This document shows positions 18,657 through 27,481 of a stretch of DNA of 64,000 nucleotides, piece by piece. How positions within the stretch are numbered: the first letter of the stretch is position 1; the number at the start of each line of letters is the position of its first letter. Where the stretch lies: positions 1 through 64,000 of the forward strand of contig NZ_QZFU01000016.1 of NCBI RefSeq assembly GCF_003598715.1. Direction: 5' to 3'. Below the pieces are notes generated by a model that did not search any database, was not told the DNA's origin, and saw only the letters and a program-made list of their open reading frames with translations. Both the position numbers and the translations under genes were made by a program. The DNA is from Nocardia panacis (GTDB taxonomy: Bacteria > Actinomycetota > Actinomycetes > Mycobacteriales > Mycobacteriaceae).

Positions 18657-20159
18657 TCAGGAGCAGCCGGTTCCGCAGACCGGCGCGGGTTCCGACGCGG
18701 GTGCGCCGATACCCGGCAGGCCGAGACCCACACCGATGGGGGCGGTCTTGGGCTTGAGACCCGCCTCGTGCGCATCGCCGGCACGGGTGCGGCGATGCCC
18801 GCGCAGCGGGTTGTCCGCGATGAGGTGGTGCGGTGCGGCGGCGGTGATGTCGGCGGTGACGATATCACCGGGGCGCACCGCGTTCTCGCCCGCGCGGAAG
18901 TGGACCAGCCTGCCGTCGCGGGCACGACCGCTCATGCGGGCGGTGACGGCGTTCTTCTTCCCGCCGTCGACCACCAGCAGTTCGACTTCGGCGCCGACCA
19001 GGGCCTCGTTGTTCTCCAGCGAGATCTGTTCCTGCAGGGCGAGCAGCCGCTCATACCGTTGCTGGACCACCTTCTTCGGGATCTGGTCGGGCATGATCGC
19101 GGCGGGTGTGCCCGGCCGGGTCGAGTACTGGAAGGTGTAGGCGCTGGTGAATCGCGCCTGCCGGACCACCTCCAGTGTCTGCTCGAAATCCGCCTCGGTC
19201 TCGCCCGGAAATCCGACGATGATGTCGGTGGTGATGGCCGCGTCGGGCATGAGCGCGCGGGCCTTGGCGATGATGTCGAGGTAGCGGGTCTGCCGGTAGG
19301 ACCGCCGCATCGCCTTGAGGATCCGGTCGGAGCCGGATTGCAGCGGCATATGCAACTGCGGGCACACGTTCGGCGTCTCGGCCATCGCTTCCAGCACATC
19401 GTCGGTGAACTCGGCCGGATGCGGGGAGGTGAACCGCACTCGCTCCAAGCCTTCGATGCCGCCGCAGGCCCGCAGCAGTTTCGCGAAGGCGGAGCGATCG
19501 CGCTCGATGGTGGGATCGGCGAAGTTGACGCCGTAGGCGTTGACGTTCTGCCCCAGCAGGGTGACTTCGAGGACGCCCTGGTCGACCAGGGCCTGAGCCT
19601 CGGCGAGGATATCGCCGGGCCTGCGATCGATCTCCTTGCCGCGCAAGGCGGGCACGATGCAGAAGGTGCAGGTGTTGTTGCAGCCGACGGCGATGGACAC
19701 CCAGCCGGAGTAGGCGGAGTCCCGCTTGGCGGGCAGCGTGGACGGGAACGCCGACAGCGATTCCAGAATCTCGATCTGGGCGGACTTGTTGTGCCGGGCG
19801 CGTTCCAGTAGCACCGGAAGCGCGGCGAGATTGTGCGTGCCGAAGACGACATCGACCCAGGGCGCCTTGCCGAGGACGGTTTCGCGATCCTTCTGCGCCA
19901 GACACCCGCCGACGGCGATCTGCATACCGGGCCGGTCCGACTTGACCGGGGCCAGGTGAGCGAGAGTTCCGTAGAGTTTATTGTCCGCGTTCTCCCGGAC
20001 CGCACAGGTATTGAAAACCACCAGATCCGCGACCGCGCCCGGTTCGGCGGCCACATATCCGGCGTCTTCCAATAGTCCCGACAGTCTTTCGGAATCGTGG
20101 ACATTCATTTGGCAACCGTAGGTACGGACCTCAAAAGTGCGCGAGCCCATACTCCGCAT
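18657..20159 (-). CDS. miaB: tRNA-2-methylthio-N6-dimethylallyladenosine synthase MiaB
   Basis: A 500-residue radical-SAM methylthiotransferase that turns i6A37 of tRNAs reading UNN codons into ms2i6A37. The start at 20159 has AGGAG about 10 nt upstream; a second ATG lies at 20150. The N-terminal UPF0004 domain has the auxiliary-cluster Cys residues in YGCQMN, NTCAVRE and GGCLAQ. The radical-SAM triad is CNNTCTFC near residue 160. A TRAM domain (ARDGRLVHF) closes the core. The C-terminal tail ending CGTGCS is actinobacterial in style. Upstream, on the other strand, lies the array of anticodon-arm-like hairpins described below. A 7-bp inverted repeat (20215-20221/20232-20238) lies in its upstream region. 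Confidence 0.96.
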   Translation of the reverse strand: MRSMGSRTFEVRTYGCQMNVHDSERLSGLLEDAGYVAAEPGAVADLVVFNTCAVRENADNKLYGTLAHLAPVKSDRPGMQIAVGGCLAQKDRETVLGKAPWVDVVFGTHNLAALPVLLERARHNKSAQIEILESLSAFPSTLPAKRDSAYSGWVSIAVGCNNTCTFCIVPALRGKEIDRRPGDILAEAQALVDQGVLEVTLLGQNVNAYGVNFADPTIERDRSAFAKLLRACGGIEGLERVRFTSPHPAEFTDDVLEAMAETPNVCPQLHMPLQSGSDRILKAMRRSYRQTRYLDIIAKARALMPDAAITTDIIVGFPGETEADFEQTLEVVRQARFTSAYTFQYSTRPGTPAAIMPDQIPKKVVQQRYERLLALQEQISLENNEALVGAEVELLVVDGGKKNAVTARMSGRARDGRLVHFRAGENAVRPGDIVTADITAAAPHHLIADNPLRGHRRTRAGDAHEAGLKPKTAPIGVGLGLPGIGAPASEPAPVCGTGCS

Positions 20160-20392
20160 ACTAACCGGTCTCCTGCCATTTGCGCGAGACCGGAAAATTC
20201 GTGGCAATTCACCTACCGATGATGAGGCAAACATCGGTACAACACGGGGCATCCTGTGGGTGACAGGCACCGGAGTCACCGAATGTTCACTGGCATAGCA
20301 CTTTTCGGCCACCGCAATCGTCTACCGGCTTCGATTCCGAGGCTTGCGCGCGCACTATAGGCTATTCCCAGAATTGGCGATATGCAAAGTTC

Positions 20393-20442
20393 ATCGGATC
20401 GATTTCTGTTTCCCCTCTTGCGTGGTCGGCAATCGATCCGAT
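20393..20442. repeat. Perfect 12-bp inverted repeat ahead of the hairpin array
   Basis: ATCGGATCGATT (20393-20404) and its exact reverse complement AATCGATCCGAT (20431-20442) are separated by 26 bp. The right arm touches the predicted -10 element of the array, so it may be an operator, or a hairpin if transcription starts further upstream. Confidence 0.6.
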
Positions 20443-20447
20443 ACCGT
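20418..20447 (+). promoter_or_regulatory. Candidate promoter for the hairpin-array RNA
   Basis: TTGCGT (20418-20423) and TACCGT (20442-20447) are separated by 18 bp and fit an actinobacterial housekeeping-sigma promoter (-10 of the form TANNNT). Transcription would begin near 20454, about 60 nt before the first array hairpin. Prediction by eye only. Confidence 0.4.
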
Positions 20448-20510
20448 ATGGTTCATACCCGGAAGGGAACAAAAACTTCAGAAGCGGCGAGAACTTCGAA
20501 AGAGTTGCGA

Positions 20511-20987
20511 GCGGATTCAAAATTCGCGAACGGGCTCGAATCGGGGCCGGATTCAAAATCCGAGAAATCGCGGCGCGGACTGAAAATCCGATAGCCGAAT
20601 GCGATGGACGCCGCACCACAACTTGATAGCGGCGATGACTTCGAGCGGCGGACGATCTCAAAAATCGTGACCGCACGCTTCGGGGGCGGATTCAAAATCC
20701 GTTGATCCGGCCCGGACTCAAAATCCGGCTGCCCAACCTTCGCCGCACAGAACTCGAGATGGTGGCGAGAGCCTCGATCCCGGTGCCGAGCGATCTGAAA
20801 AGTCGCCAACGAACCAGGTCGGGGCACGGACTCAAAATCCGAAGCACCGAGGCCCGGACTCAAAATCCGGTCACCACGGCCACTCGCGAAGTGCGCCCTG
20901 ACGAGACGAGCGATCTGAAAAGTCGCGATCGAATCGTGGGGCACGGACTCAAAATCCGTCGCACCACCGGCACGGACTCTAAATCCG
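20511..20987 (+). repeat. Degenerate tandem repeat: 4 units x 3 stem-loops
   Basis: Stem-loop positions by unit: 20511-20527, 20548-20562, 20576-20590; 20652-20668, 20687-20701, 20713-20727; 20790-20806, 20827-20841, 20855-20869; 20910-20926, 20944-20958, 20973-20987. Within each unit the loop-centre spacing is 33-36 then 26-29 nt. Units start 141, 138 and 120 nt apart. The commonest hairpin is CGGACTCAAAATCCG. The first hairpin of each unit has its own 5-bp stem, for example GCGAT/GTCGC or ACGAT/ATCGT. Sequence between hairpins is also related (AACTT...GGCGA...CTTCGA before the first, TCGGGGC before the second), so the units arose by duplication while hairpins were kept. Confidence 0.85.
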
Positions 20988-21006
20988 CGAGCCGGTGCAC
21001 CCACCA

Positions 21007-21042
21007 CGCCAGGCCCCTCGGCAGCAGCCGAGGGGCCTGGCG
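21007..21042 (+). terminator. Very stable hairpin closing the array locus
   Basis: A perfect 16-bp stem (21007-21022 with 21027-21042) around loop AGCA, with no T-tract. U-less hairpins of this kind are common actinobacterial terminators. It separates the array from the acyl-ligase gene 140 bp downstream. Confidence 0.7.
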
Positions 21043-21181
21043 GTGCTTCCAGGACTGAACCGCGACCGCCACCCGTACGTGTACGCAGCACCGGCCCTAG
21101 CGAAAAGGGGGTTAACACACGGCGGCCGGGCCGGGATAGTGGGAGGGGCCGGGTTGTGTCGGCAAGGTGAGGAGTGCGCAG

Positions 21182-22828
21182 TTGAGCAGGTTTACCGACG
21201 AGATGTACGCGACGGCCCGCACGTCGACGAGGGGTTTGGTGACGGGCGAACCGACCGCGCCGCTGCGCCGGGATTGGGGCGAGATCCATCGCATCGCGCG
21301 GCGCATGGCGGGCGCACTGGCCGCGGCCGGAGTCGGCCACGGGGATGCGATCGGGGTGCTCGCGGGACTGCCCTTCGATATCGCGCCCGCCTGCCAGGCC
21401 ATCTGGATGCGCGGCGCGTCCATCACCATGCTGCATCAGCCGACCCCGCGCACCGATCTGCTGGTGTGGGCGCGCGACACCGAGACGGTGCTGCACATGA
21501 TCCAGGCGCGGGCCGTGGTGCTCGGGACTCCGTTCGAGGCGGCCGAACAGGTGCTGCGCGAACGCGGGATCACCGTGGTGCGCGTCGACCGACTCGCCGA
21601 GGGCGCGGACACCGATCCGCTCCCGACCGCGGAATCCGATATCGCGTTGCAGCAGTTGACCTCCGGTTCCACCGGCTCGCCCAAGGCGGTGCGCATCACG
21701 CACGCCAATTTTCACGTCAACGCGCACGCCATGTTCGACCGGGTGAAGTTCCAGACCGCCGACGATGTGATGGTGAGCTGGCTGCCGCTGTTCCACGATA
21801 TGGGTATGGTCGGATTCCTCAGTGTCCCCATGCAATTCGGTGCCGAGGTGGTGTGCGTGACGCCGCTGGAGTTCCTCACCCGACCGCTGCTGTGGGCGGA
21901 GTTGATCCACAAGTATCGCGGAACCGTCACCGCCGCACCGAATTTCGCGTACTCGCTGCTGGCCCGCCGATTGGAGCAGGCCGAGCAGGGCTCGCTCGAT
22001 CTGAGCTGTGTGCGCTACATGTGGAACGGCGCGGAACCCGTCGACCCGGACACCATGGATCGCCTCGCCGTGGCAGGCGCGCGTTTCGGACTCGGCCCCG
22101 CCGCCCTCACGCCGGTCTATGGCATGGCGGAAACCACGCTGGCCGTATCCATTCCGGATCCCGGCCACGGCCAGGTCCTCGACCTGGTGGACGGCGAACT
22201 GCTCGAGGCGCTGGGCAAGGCCGTTCCGGTGCAGATCGAGCACCAGCACCAGGGCACGGTGCGCAGACTCCCGACACTGGGCTACCTGGTGGACAATCTG
22301 GAGGGCCGAGTGGTCGACGCCGAACGCGGTCCGCTGCCCGTCCGCACCGTAGGGGTCATCGAATTGCGCGGTCCCGCAGTGACTTCCGGATATGTGACGG
22401 TCGACGGTTTCCGCGCGGCGCAGGACGCGGACGGCTGGCTCGACACCGGGGATATCGGCTACTTCACCGAGGAGGGCCTGATCGTGGTGTGCGGGCGGAT
22501 CAAGGACGTCATCATCATGGGCGGCCGCAATATCTACCCCACCGATATCGAGCGGGCCGCCCAGCGGGTGGCGGGCGTGCGGCCGGGCAACGCGGTGGCC
22601 GTGCGACTCGACGCCGGGCAGAAGCGGGAGAGTTTCGCGGTGGTGGTGGAGAGCAACGACCATCAGGATCCGGTGGCGGTGCGGCGGATAGAGCACGATA
22701 TCGTGCACACCGTATTCGCCGAGGTCGGGGTGCGGCCGCGCACCGTGGCGGTGCTCGGACCCGGCGCGTTGCCCAAGACCTCCTCGGGCAAGCTGCGCCG
22801 CGCGGCCACCGCCGTACATCTGGGGTGA
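21182..22828 (+). CDS. Fatty-acyl-AMP ligase / acyl-CoA synthetase (Pks16-type)
   Basis: A 548-residue ANL-superfamily adenylating enzyme activating a fatty acid with ATP. The TTG at 21182 is chosen because AGGAG (21170-21174) lies 7 nt before it; a GTG at 21167 is inside that signal. Motifs: [19 protein letters not shown] near residue 160, the YGMAETTLA loop near residue 318, the [12 protein letters not shown] hinge region near residue 420 and the catalytic Lys in [11 protein letters not shown] near the C-terminus. It is probably the orthologue of M. tuberculosis pks16 (Rv1013), which, despite its name, is not a polyketide synthase. The fatty-acid substrate is unknown. Confidence 0.85.
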   Translation: MSRFTDEMYATARTSTRGLVTGEPTAPLRRDWGEIHRIARRMAGALAAAGVGHGDAIGVLAGLPFDIAPACQAIWMRGASITMLHQPTPRTDLLVWARDTETVLHMIQARAVVLGTPFEAAEQVLRERGITVVRVDRLAEGADTDPLPTAESDIALQQLTSGSTGSPKAVRITHANFHVNAHAMFDRVKFQTADDVMVSWLPLFHDMGMVGFLSVPMQFGAEVVCVTPLEFLTRPLLWAELIHKYRGTVTAAPNFAYSLLARRLEQAEQGSLDLSCVRYMWNGAEPVDPDTMDRLAVAGARFGLGPAALTPVYGMAETTLAVSIPDPGHGQVLDLVDGELLEALGKAVPVQIEHQHQGTVRRLPTLGYLVDNLEGRVVDAERGPLPVRTVGVIELRGPAVTSGYVTVDGFRAAQDADGWLDTGDIGYFTEEGLIVVCGRIKDVIIMGGRNIYPTDIERAAQRVAGVRPGNAVAVRLDAGQKRESFAVVVESNDHQDPVAVRRIEHDIVHTVFAEVGVRPRTVAVLGPGALPKTSSGKLRRAATAVHLG

Positions 22829-22926
22829 GCCCGGCATCTGGGTTCACCCGTTTCGCACACCGATGAATTCGCCTAGCACGCGCGGTCTACATCACCGAGA
22901 CGACCGCGCACCCGAAGGAGCGACCC

Positions 22927-23433
22927 ATGCCCAAACCCGAACTCGATCAGCGCTACAGCTCCCCCGGCGCGCGGCCACCCAAGTGGTCCGAGGTCGAGGC
23001 CGTGCTGGTGGCGGCCGAGATGTTCTGGCTGTCCACCGTGCGCGGGGATGGTCGCCCGCACGTCACCCCGCTGCCCGCCATCTGGTACGCCGGTCGCCTG
23101 CACATCGCCACCGGCCACGGCGAGCAGAAGGCGAAAAACCTGGCGGCCCAACCGCACTGCGTTCTCACCACCGGCACCGACCTGATGAACAGCGGCCTGG
23201 ATGTGGTGGTGGAGGGCGCCGCGACTCGGGTCACCGACACCGAGACGCTGAACGCGCTCGCCCAACTGTGGAAGACCAAGTTGAACTGGGACTATCGAGT
23301 CGGCGACGGCGAATTCGTCATGGCCGGTGATGTCGTCGCGGGCGTCTATGGCATTACGCCACACAAGGTTCTGGCCTTCGGAAAGGGAGAACCATTCACC
23401 CAGACCCGGTTCCGCTTCGAGTCGAGCGAATAG
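22927..23433 (+). CDS. Pyridoxamine 5'-phosphate oxidase-like flavin/F420-binding protein
   Basis: A 168-residue split-barrel protein of the FDOR/PNPOx superfamily, which binds FMN or F420. GAAGGAG lies 7 nt before the ATG. The fold signature is FWLSTVRGDGRPHVTPLPAIW near residue 36, then GEQKAKNLAAQPHCVLTTG and VVVEGAATRVTD. The C-terminal part GVYGITPHKVLAFGKGE is also typical. Cofactor and substrate cannot be assigned. It is 98 bp downstream of the acyl ligase in the same direction and converges on pth. Confidence 0.82.
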   Translation: MPKPELDQRYSSPGARPPKWSEVEAVLVAAEMFWLSTVRGDGRPHVTPLPAIWYAGRLHIATGHGEQKAKNLAAQPHCVLTTGTDLMNSGLDVVVEGAATRVTDTETLNALAQLWKTKLNWDYRVGDGEFVMAGDVVAGVYGITPHKVLAFGKGEPFTQTRFRFESSE

Positions 23434-23462
23434 GCGTACTGCTGAACGTAATCGAGCGCCGC

Positions 23463-24095
23463 TCAGTGCAGCTGGTTCTGCGCGGCCTCGAGGCCGACGC
23501 GCAGGACCAACTCGACGGCGTCGGCAGCCTGTTCGACGATCACCGGAACCTCTTTGCGCTCCGGCGTCGCGAACGGCTTCAACACGAAATCCGCCGGATC
23601 CTGGCGGCCCGGCGGGCGGCCGATGCCGATGCGGGCGCGGACATAATCCTTGGTGGTGAGCGCCGCGGAAATGGAGCGCAGGCCATTGTGCCCGCCCTCG
23701 CCGCCGCCGCGCTTGAGCTTGACGGCCCCGAACGGCAGATCGAGTTCGTCGTGCACCACGATCACCTCGGTCGGGGGCACGGAGAAGAATTTGGCCAGCG
23801 CGGCCACCGGCCGCCCGGACAGATTCATATAGGACCGCGGCTTGGCGATCAGCACCTGGCGGCCGTCCAGCCGGGCCTGTAACAGGTCCGCACCGGACTT
23901 CTTGTGCACGGCGAACCGGCCGCCGACGCGCTCGGCGAGCACATCGGCGACCAGGAAACCGACATTGTGGCGGGTGCGCTCGTACTCCGAGCCCGGATTC
24001 CCGAGTCCGATCACGAGCGCGGGTCCACCCGGGGTCACGCCACCAGGGTTTCCAGCCGGCACTCCTTTGGAGTTTCCAGGCAGCGCGGCGTTCAC
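23463..24095 (-). CDS. pth: Peptidyl-tRNA hydrolase
   Basis: A 210-residue enzyme that recycles tRNA from prematurely released peptidyl-tRNA. Motifs: [20 protein letters not shown] with the catalytic His near residue 43, [23 protein letters not shown] and the basic [13 protein letters not shown] loop. It has an N-terminal extension of about 25 residues with Gly, Pro and Asn, partly avoidable if translation starts later. It follows rplY by 28 bp, the rplY-pth pair usual in actinobacteria. Confidence 0.95.
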   Translation of the reverse strand: MNAALPGNSKGVPAGNPGGVTPGGPALVIGLGNPGSEYERTRHNVGFLVADVLAERVGGRFAVHKKSGADLLQARLDGRQVLIAKPRSYMNLSGRPVAALAKFFSVPPTEVIVVHDELDLPFGAVKLKRGGGEGGHNGLRSISAALTTKDYVRARIGIGRPPGRQDPADFVLKPFATPERKEVPVIVEQAADAVELVLRVGLEAAQNQLH

Positions 24096-24123
24096 TCGAC
24101 CTCCGTGGTTGTGCCGCAGGAGA

Positions 24124-24708
24124 TTATTCGGCGCTCTCGGCCGGGGCCGCTTCCGCCTCGGCGGCCGGGGAAGCGATGACGTTGAAGATCAGGATCTCGG
24201 CATCGGTGGCCAGGGTGACGCCCGCGGGCAGCGTGATGGCGCCCGCGGTGATCTGGGTGCCCGCCTCGATACCCTCGACGGAGACCTCGATGGCCTCGGG
24301 CAGGTGCAGCGCGTCGGCCTCGATGGACAGGGTGGTCGACTCCTGGGTGATCAGGGTGCCCGCAGCGGCCTCGCCGACCAGGGTGACCGGCACGTCGGCG
24401 GTGACCTTCTCGCCGCGCTTGATGATCAGCAGGTCGGCGTGCTCGATGTAGCGCCGGATCGGGTGCACGACAACGGACTTGGTGAGGGCGAGCTGCTGCT
24501 TGCCCTCGATGACGAGGTTCAGCACCGCGTTGGTGCCGTGCTCGCGCAGGATCGCCGCGAACTCCTGGGCGTTCACCGAGAGGTGCTGCGGGTCGGCGGC
24601 GTGGCCGTAGAGAACGGCGGGCACATTGCCCGAACGGCGGGTGCGGCGCGCGGCGCCCTTGCCGAATTCGGTGCGGACGGTGGCCTCGAGAACGTTCACA
24701 TCGGACAT
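24124..24708 (-). CDS. rplY: 50S ribosomal protein bL25 (CTC form)
   Basis: A 194-residue, two-domain bL25. The N-terminal 5S-rRNA-binding part runs from [20 protein letters not shown] to about residue 95 ([18 protein letters not shown] and the [16 protein letters not shown] stretch). A beta-rich C-terminal domain and an acidic Ala-rich tail follow. The long CTC form has been linked to stress tolerance in other bacteria. It leads the rplY-pth operon; the 360-bp region upstream is shared with prfC. Confidence 0.96.
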   Translation of the reverse strand: MSDVNVLEATVRTEFGKGAARRTRRSGNVPAVLYGHAADPQHLSVNAQEFAAILREHGTNAVLNLVIEGKQQLALTKSVVVHPIRRYIEHADLLIIKRGEKVTADVPVTLVGEAAAGTLITQESTTLSIEADALHLPEAIEVSVEGIEAGTQITAGAITLPAGVTLATDAEILIFNVIASPAAEAEAAPAESAE

Positions 24709-25068
24709 GGCTGGATCTACTCCTCCGGCTTGCGGCTGTCAGCGGGTGGCGGTAAGGAAAGGGTGGAATTCCCGAACCGCATTGGTCTGCTCGTCGGGCG
24801 AAGACCGCGCGGGGACGGCACGAAGCCGGGCCGCGTCGATCACGGTGTCGCAAGGTTGCGAATCACCCTCGCCGAGACAACCCGACCACCATACCGCAAG
24901 GACATCGCGCACCCGGAATCGGCACACCACCTGCGTCGAGAGAGTTAGGGGCGGGTGGGGGAAGAGGCACAGGGCGGGTGGGGGGAAGAGGCACAGCGGC
25001 GCGAGCCGGGCCGGTCACGTACCCTGGACAGGTTGCCGATCGCTCGTCCCGCCGAAAGGGTGTTGCAG
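24709..25068. other. Divergent intergenic region rplY/prfC
   Basis: No gene supported. It holds a perfect 14-bp palindrome TCGCAAGGTTGCGA (24848-24861) about 140 bp ahead of rplY and a G-rich 23/24-bp tandem repeat (24949-24995) just ahead of prfC. A weak GC-rich reading frame in line with prfC passes through the repeat and is probably untranslated. Confidence 0.6.
24949..24995 (+). repeat. G-rich tandem repeat, two units
   Basis: Two copies of GGGCGGGTG followed by a G-run and AAGAGGCACA, at 24949-24971 and 24972-24995, differing by one G. The G-runs are close enough that a G-quadruplex on the + strand is conceivable. It lies 74 bp before the prfC start, within the likely leader or promoter. 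Confidence 0.75.
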
Positions 25069-26688
25069 TTGACCGCCTCCAGCCAGGGCGTCGCCGCCGA
25101 GGTCGCGCGCAGACGCACCTTCGCGGTGATCTCCCACCCCGACGCGGGCAAGTCGACGCTCACCGAGGCCCTCGCCCTGCACGCCAGGATGATCTCCGAG
25201 GCAGGCGCCATTCACGGCAAAGCGGGCCGCAGATCCACCGTCTCGGACTGGATGGAGATGGAGAAGGCGCGCGGTATCTCGGTCAGCTCCACCGCCCTGC
25301 AGTTCAACTACCGCGCGGCGGGCTCGGACCAGGACAGTGTCATCAATCTGGTGGACACCCCCGGTCACTCGGATTTCTCCGAGGACACCTACCGGGTGCT
25401 CACCGCGGTCGACGCCGCGGTCATGCTCATCGATGCCGCGAAGGGTCTGGAACCGCAGACGCTCAAACTGTTCCAGGTGTGCCGCCACCGCGGCATCCCG
25501 GTCATCACGGTGATCAATAAGTGGGACCGGCCGGGTCAGGCCCCGCTGGAACTGCTCGACGAGATCGCCGAGCGCATCGGGCTCACCCCTACTCCCCTAT
25601 TCCTGCCGGTCGGTATCGCGGGCGATTTCCGCGGCCTGCTGCGGCGCGGTCCCGAGGGCGAGGCGCGCGAGTACATCCGCTTCACCCGCACCGCCGGTGG
25701 CGCGACCATCGCCCCCGAAGAGTCACTGACGCCCGAGCAGGCCGCCGCACGCGAGGGCGAGGCGTGGTCCACCGCCGTCGAGGAGAGCGAACTACTCGCG
25801 GCCACCGGTCAGGATCACGACCAGGAGATGTTCCTCGCGGGCCAGACCTCACCGGTCATCTACGCCTCGGCCATGCTGAATTTCGGTGTGCGCCAACTGC
25901 TGGAGACGCTGGTCGCGCTGGCCCCCGCCCCGGCGGCGCGCGCCGATATCAACGGCAATGCCCGCACCACCACCGATCCGTTCAGCGCGGTCGTGTTCAA
26001 GGTGCAGGCGGGTATGGACGCCGCGCACCGCGACAGGTTGGCGTTCATGCGGATCGTGTCGGGCGAGTTCGAGCGCGGCATGGTGGTGACGCACGCGCAG
26101 ACGGGTCGGCCCTTCGCCACCAAGTACGCGCTCACCGTCTTCGGCCGCGAGCGTTCGACGGTGGACACCGCCTATCCGGGCGATGTGGTGGGTTTGGTCA
26201 ATGCCACCGCATTGGCACCGGGGCACACGCTGTTCGTGGACAAGAAGGTGGAGTTCCCGCCCATCCCGTCCTTCGCCCCTGAACATTTCGCGGTGCTGCG
26301 CGCCAAGAGCGCGGGCAAGTACAAGCAGTTCCGCAAGGCCATCGATCAGCTCGACTCCGAGGGCGTGGTCCAGGTGCTGCGCAACGACATTCGCGGCGAC
26401 GCGTCCCCGGTGCTGGCCGCGGTGGGTCCGATGCAGTTCGAGGTGGTCACCGCGCGCATGCAGGCCGAGTTCACGGTGGAGACCCAGATGGAGCATCTGG
26501 GTTATTCGCTGGCCCGACGCACCGATGCCGCCTCGGCCGACGAATTGGGCAGGCAGCGCGGCGTCGAGGTGTTCACCCGCAGCGACGGGGTGCTGCTCGC
26601 GCTGTTCAGCGACAAGTGGCGACTGCAGTACATCGAGAAGGAGCATCCGAAGCTCACCCTCGAACCGCTGGTCGCCACCGCCGACTAG
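25069..26688 (+). CDS. prfC: Peptide chain release factor 3
   Basis: A 539-residue translational GTPase that removes RF1/RF2 after termination. Start assigned to the TTG at 25069 (then TASSQGVAAEVARRRTF), because GAAAGGG lies 8 nt upstream and other actinobacterial RF3 proteins begin there; a GTG at 25060 is possible. G motifs: G1 SHPDAGKST near residue 22, G2 region KARGISVSST, G3 DTPGHSDFSEDTYR and G4 NKWDRPGQ. Domains II and III follow. The stop overlaps the convergent SnoaL-like gene by 4 nt. Confidence 0.95.
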   Translation: MTASSQGVAAEVARRRTFAVISHPDAGKSTLTEALALHARMISEAGAIHGKAGRRSTVSDWMEMEKARGISVSSTALQFNYRAAGSDQDSVINLVDTPGHSDFSEDTYRVLTAVDAAVMLIDAAKGLEPQTLKLFQVCRHRGIPVITVINKWDRPGQAPLELLDEIAERIGLTPTPLFLPVGIAGDFRGLLRRGPEGEAREYIRFTRTAGGATIAPEESLTPEQAAAREGEAWSTAVEESELLAATGQDHDQEMFLAGQTSPVIYASAMLNFGVRQLLETLVALAPAPAARADINGNARTTTDPFSAVVFKVQAGMDAAHRDRLAFMRIVSGEFERGMVVTHAQTGRPFATKYALTVFGRERSTVDTAYPGDVVGLVNATALAPGHTLFVDKKVEFPPIPSFAPEHFAVLRAKSAGKYKQFRKAIDQLDSEGVVQVLRNDIRGDASPVLAAVGPMQFEVVTARMQAEFTVETQMEHLGYSLARRTDAASADELGRQRGVEVFTRSDGVLLALFSDKWRLQYIEKEHPKLTLEPLVATAD

Positions 26689-27371
26689 CGCGGTTCGGGA
26701 GCGCGCGGCGGCTCCGAACCCGGTTCGCGTTCGACCGAGGCGATACCGTCCTCGCGCGCGATCAAACCCCATCTGCTCGAGGTCAACCGCAGGCTGGGCA
26801 GATCGCTGAGCGAGAGCACCACCTCGTAGGTGCGCTCGTAGCCGGTGTGCGCGATCCGCCAGCGGCCGTCGGCGCAGCGCACATAGCGGTCGGTATAGAA
26901 GGCCGCGCCCCGCAGCAGCATATTGTGGCCGGGAATCAGCACCGTATCGGCGAGATACCAAGTGCCGCTGGCGGTATCGCCGTCCACATCGATCTCGGGA
27001 TGATCACAGCGGTGTTCGGTGATGACATGGGGCCCCAGCGTATTGCGCATGAAAGCCAGGAAGGCGTCGCGGGATTCGAATTGCAGGTACTCGCTGTAGG
27101 TCGCCGTGGCCTCGGGAATCATGGTGTCGGCGAACTCTTCCCACGATTTGGTGTCGAGCGTGCGCAGATAGCGGAACTTCAGCCTGCTGATGGCGGATAG
27201 GTCGGCCCATGTGGGATCGGTGTGCGGACCGGCCTCGCGCCGATCCGCCTCGGCCTGCTCCTCCTGTGTGGCCTGCGACTGAGTCAGCCCGATCGCGTCA
27301 GGCGATGTCGCGGCCTGCGCATACCTCGGATCCCGCTCCCCGGACTCGGTCCCGCCGCTTCCCTGATCCAT
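26685..27371 (-). CDS. SnoaL-like / NTF2-fold protein
   Basis: A 228-residue protein with a polar, probably disordered N-terminus of about 55 residues, an NTF2-fold domain (about 57-185) and a charged tail. The domain shows AISRLKFRYLRTLDTKSWEEF, DTMIPEATATYSEYLQFES and TASGTWYLADTVLIPG, the usual pattern of SnoaL-4-type proteins (small hydrolases, isomerases or ligand-binding proteins). No reaction can be assigned. It overlaps the prfC end by 4 nt on the opposite strand. Confidence 0.78.
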   Translation of the reverse strand: MDQGSGGTESGERDPRYAQAATSPDAIGLTQSQATQEEQAEADRREAGPHTDPTWADLSAISRLKFRYLRTLDTKSWEEFADTMIPEATATYSEYLQFESRDAFLAFMRNTLGPHVITEHRCDHPEIDVDGDTASGTWYLADTVLIPGHNMLLRGAAFYTDRYVRCADGRWRIAHTGYERTYEVVLSLSDLPSLRLTSSRWGLIAREDGIASVEREPGSEPPRAPEPR

Positions 27372-27481
27372 ATCTCAACAATCCCATCCGTCGCGCGCCG
27401 CCCTAGCCGGATTGCTCGATTTGTATCAGATTGCTATGACAAACGGACGGAAAATCGCCAGGAAAAGCGGTGGCACCCGGG

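Larger units (their letters stand above)
20160..20510. other. Intergenic region between miaB and the hairpin array
   Basis: No gene is supported here. It contains the miaB upstream region with inverted repeat ACCGATG/CATCGGT (20215-20238), a perfect 12-bp inverted repeat (20393-20404/20431-20442) and a small hairpin GTATG-GTT-CATAC (20446-20458). Short reading frames through it are low quality. Confidence 0.6.
20448..21042 (+). ncRNA. Candidate non-coding RNA with twelve anticodon-arm-like hairpins
   Basis: About 0.6 kb between miaB and the acyl-ligase gene with no credible coding frame. It has twelve small stem-loops in four units of three and ends in a very stable hairpin (21007-21042). 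Every loop is 7 nt and reads, on the + strand, Y-T-N-N-A-A-A, the anticodon-loop shape with U33 and A36-A37-A38. Implied anticodons are CAA (8), GAA (3) and CTA (1). G-U pairs occur in the stems at 20511, 20790 and 20910; on the other strand these would be A-C mismatches, which supports + strand transcription. No acceptor, D or T arms are present, so these are not tRNA genes. Transcription is inferred, not shown. Confidence 0.6.

Noticed and set aside
20511..20987. Reading the array as tRNA genes or a CRISPR array
   Set aside because: No acceptor, D or T arms, and spacing of 26-36 nt is too short for tRNAs. Spacers are related to one another, and there are no cas genes.
20702..21058. A 118-codon + strand frame across the array
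   Set aside because: Its residues (GLKIR, SDLKSR) come directly from the repeated hairpins, spacers shift frame between units, and it runs through the terminator hairpin.
20453..22837. A 794-codon open frame on the - strand through the hairpin array and the acyl-ligase gene
   Set aside because: It is antisense to a clear enzyme gene, and in the array it only spells repeated DFESVP/ATFQIA words from the hairpins. No start signal or family.
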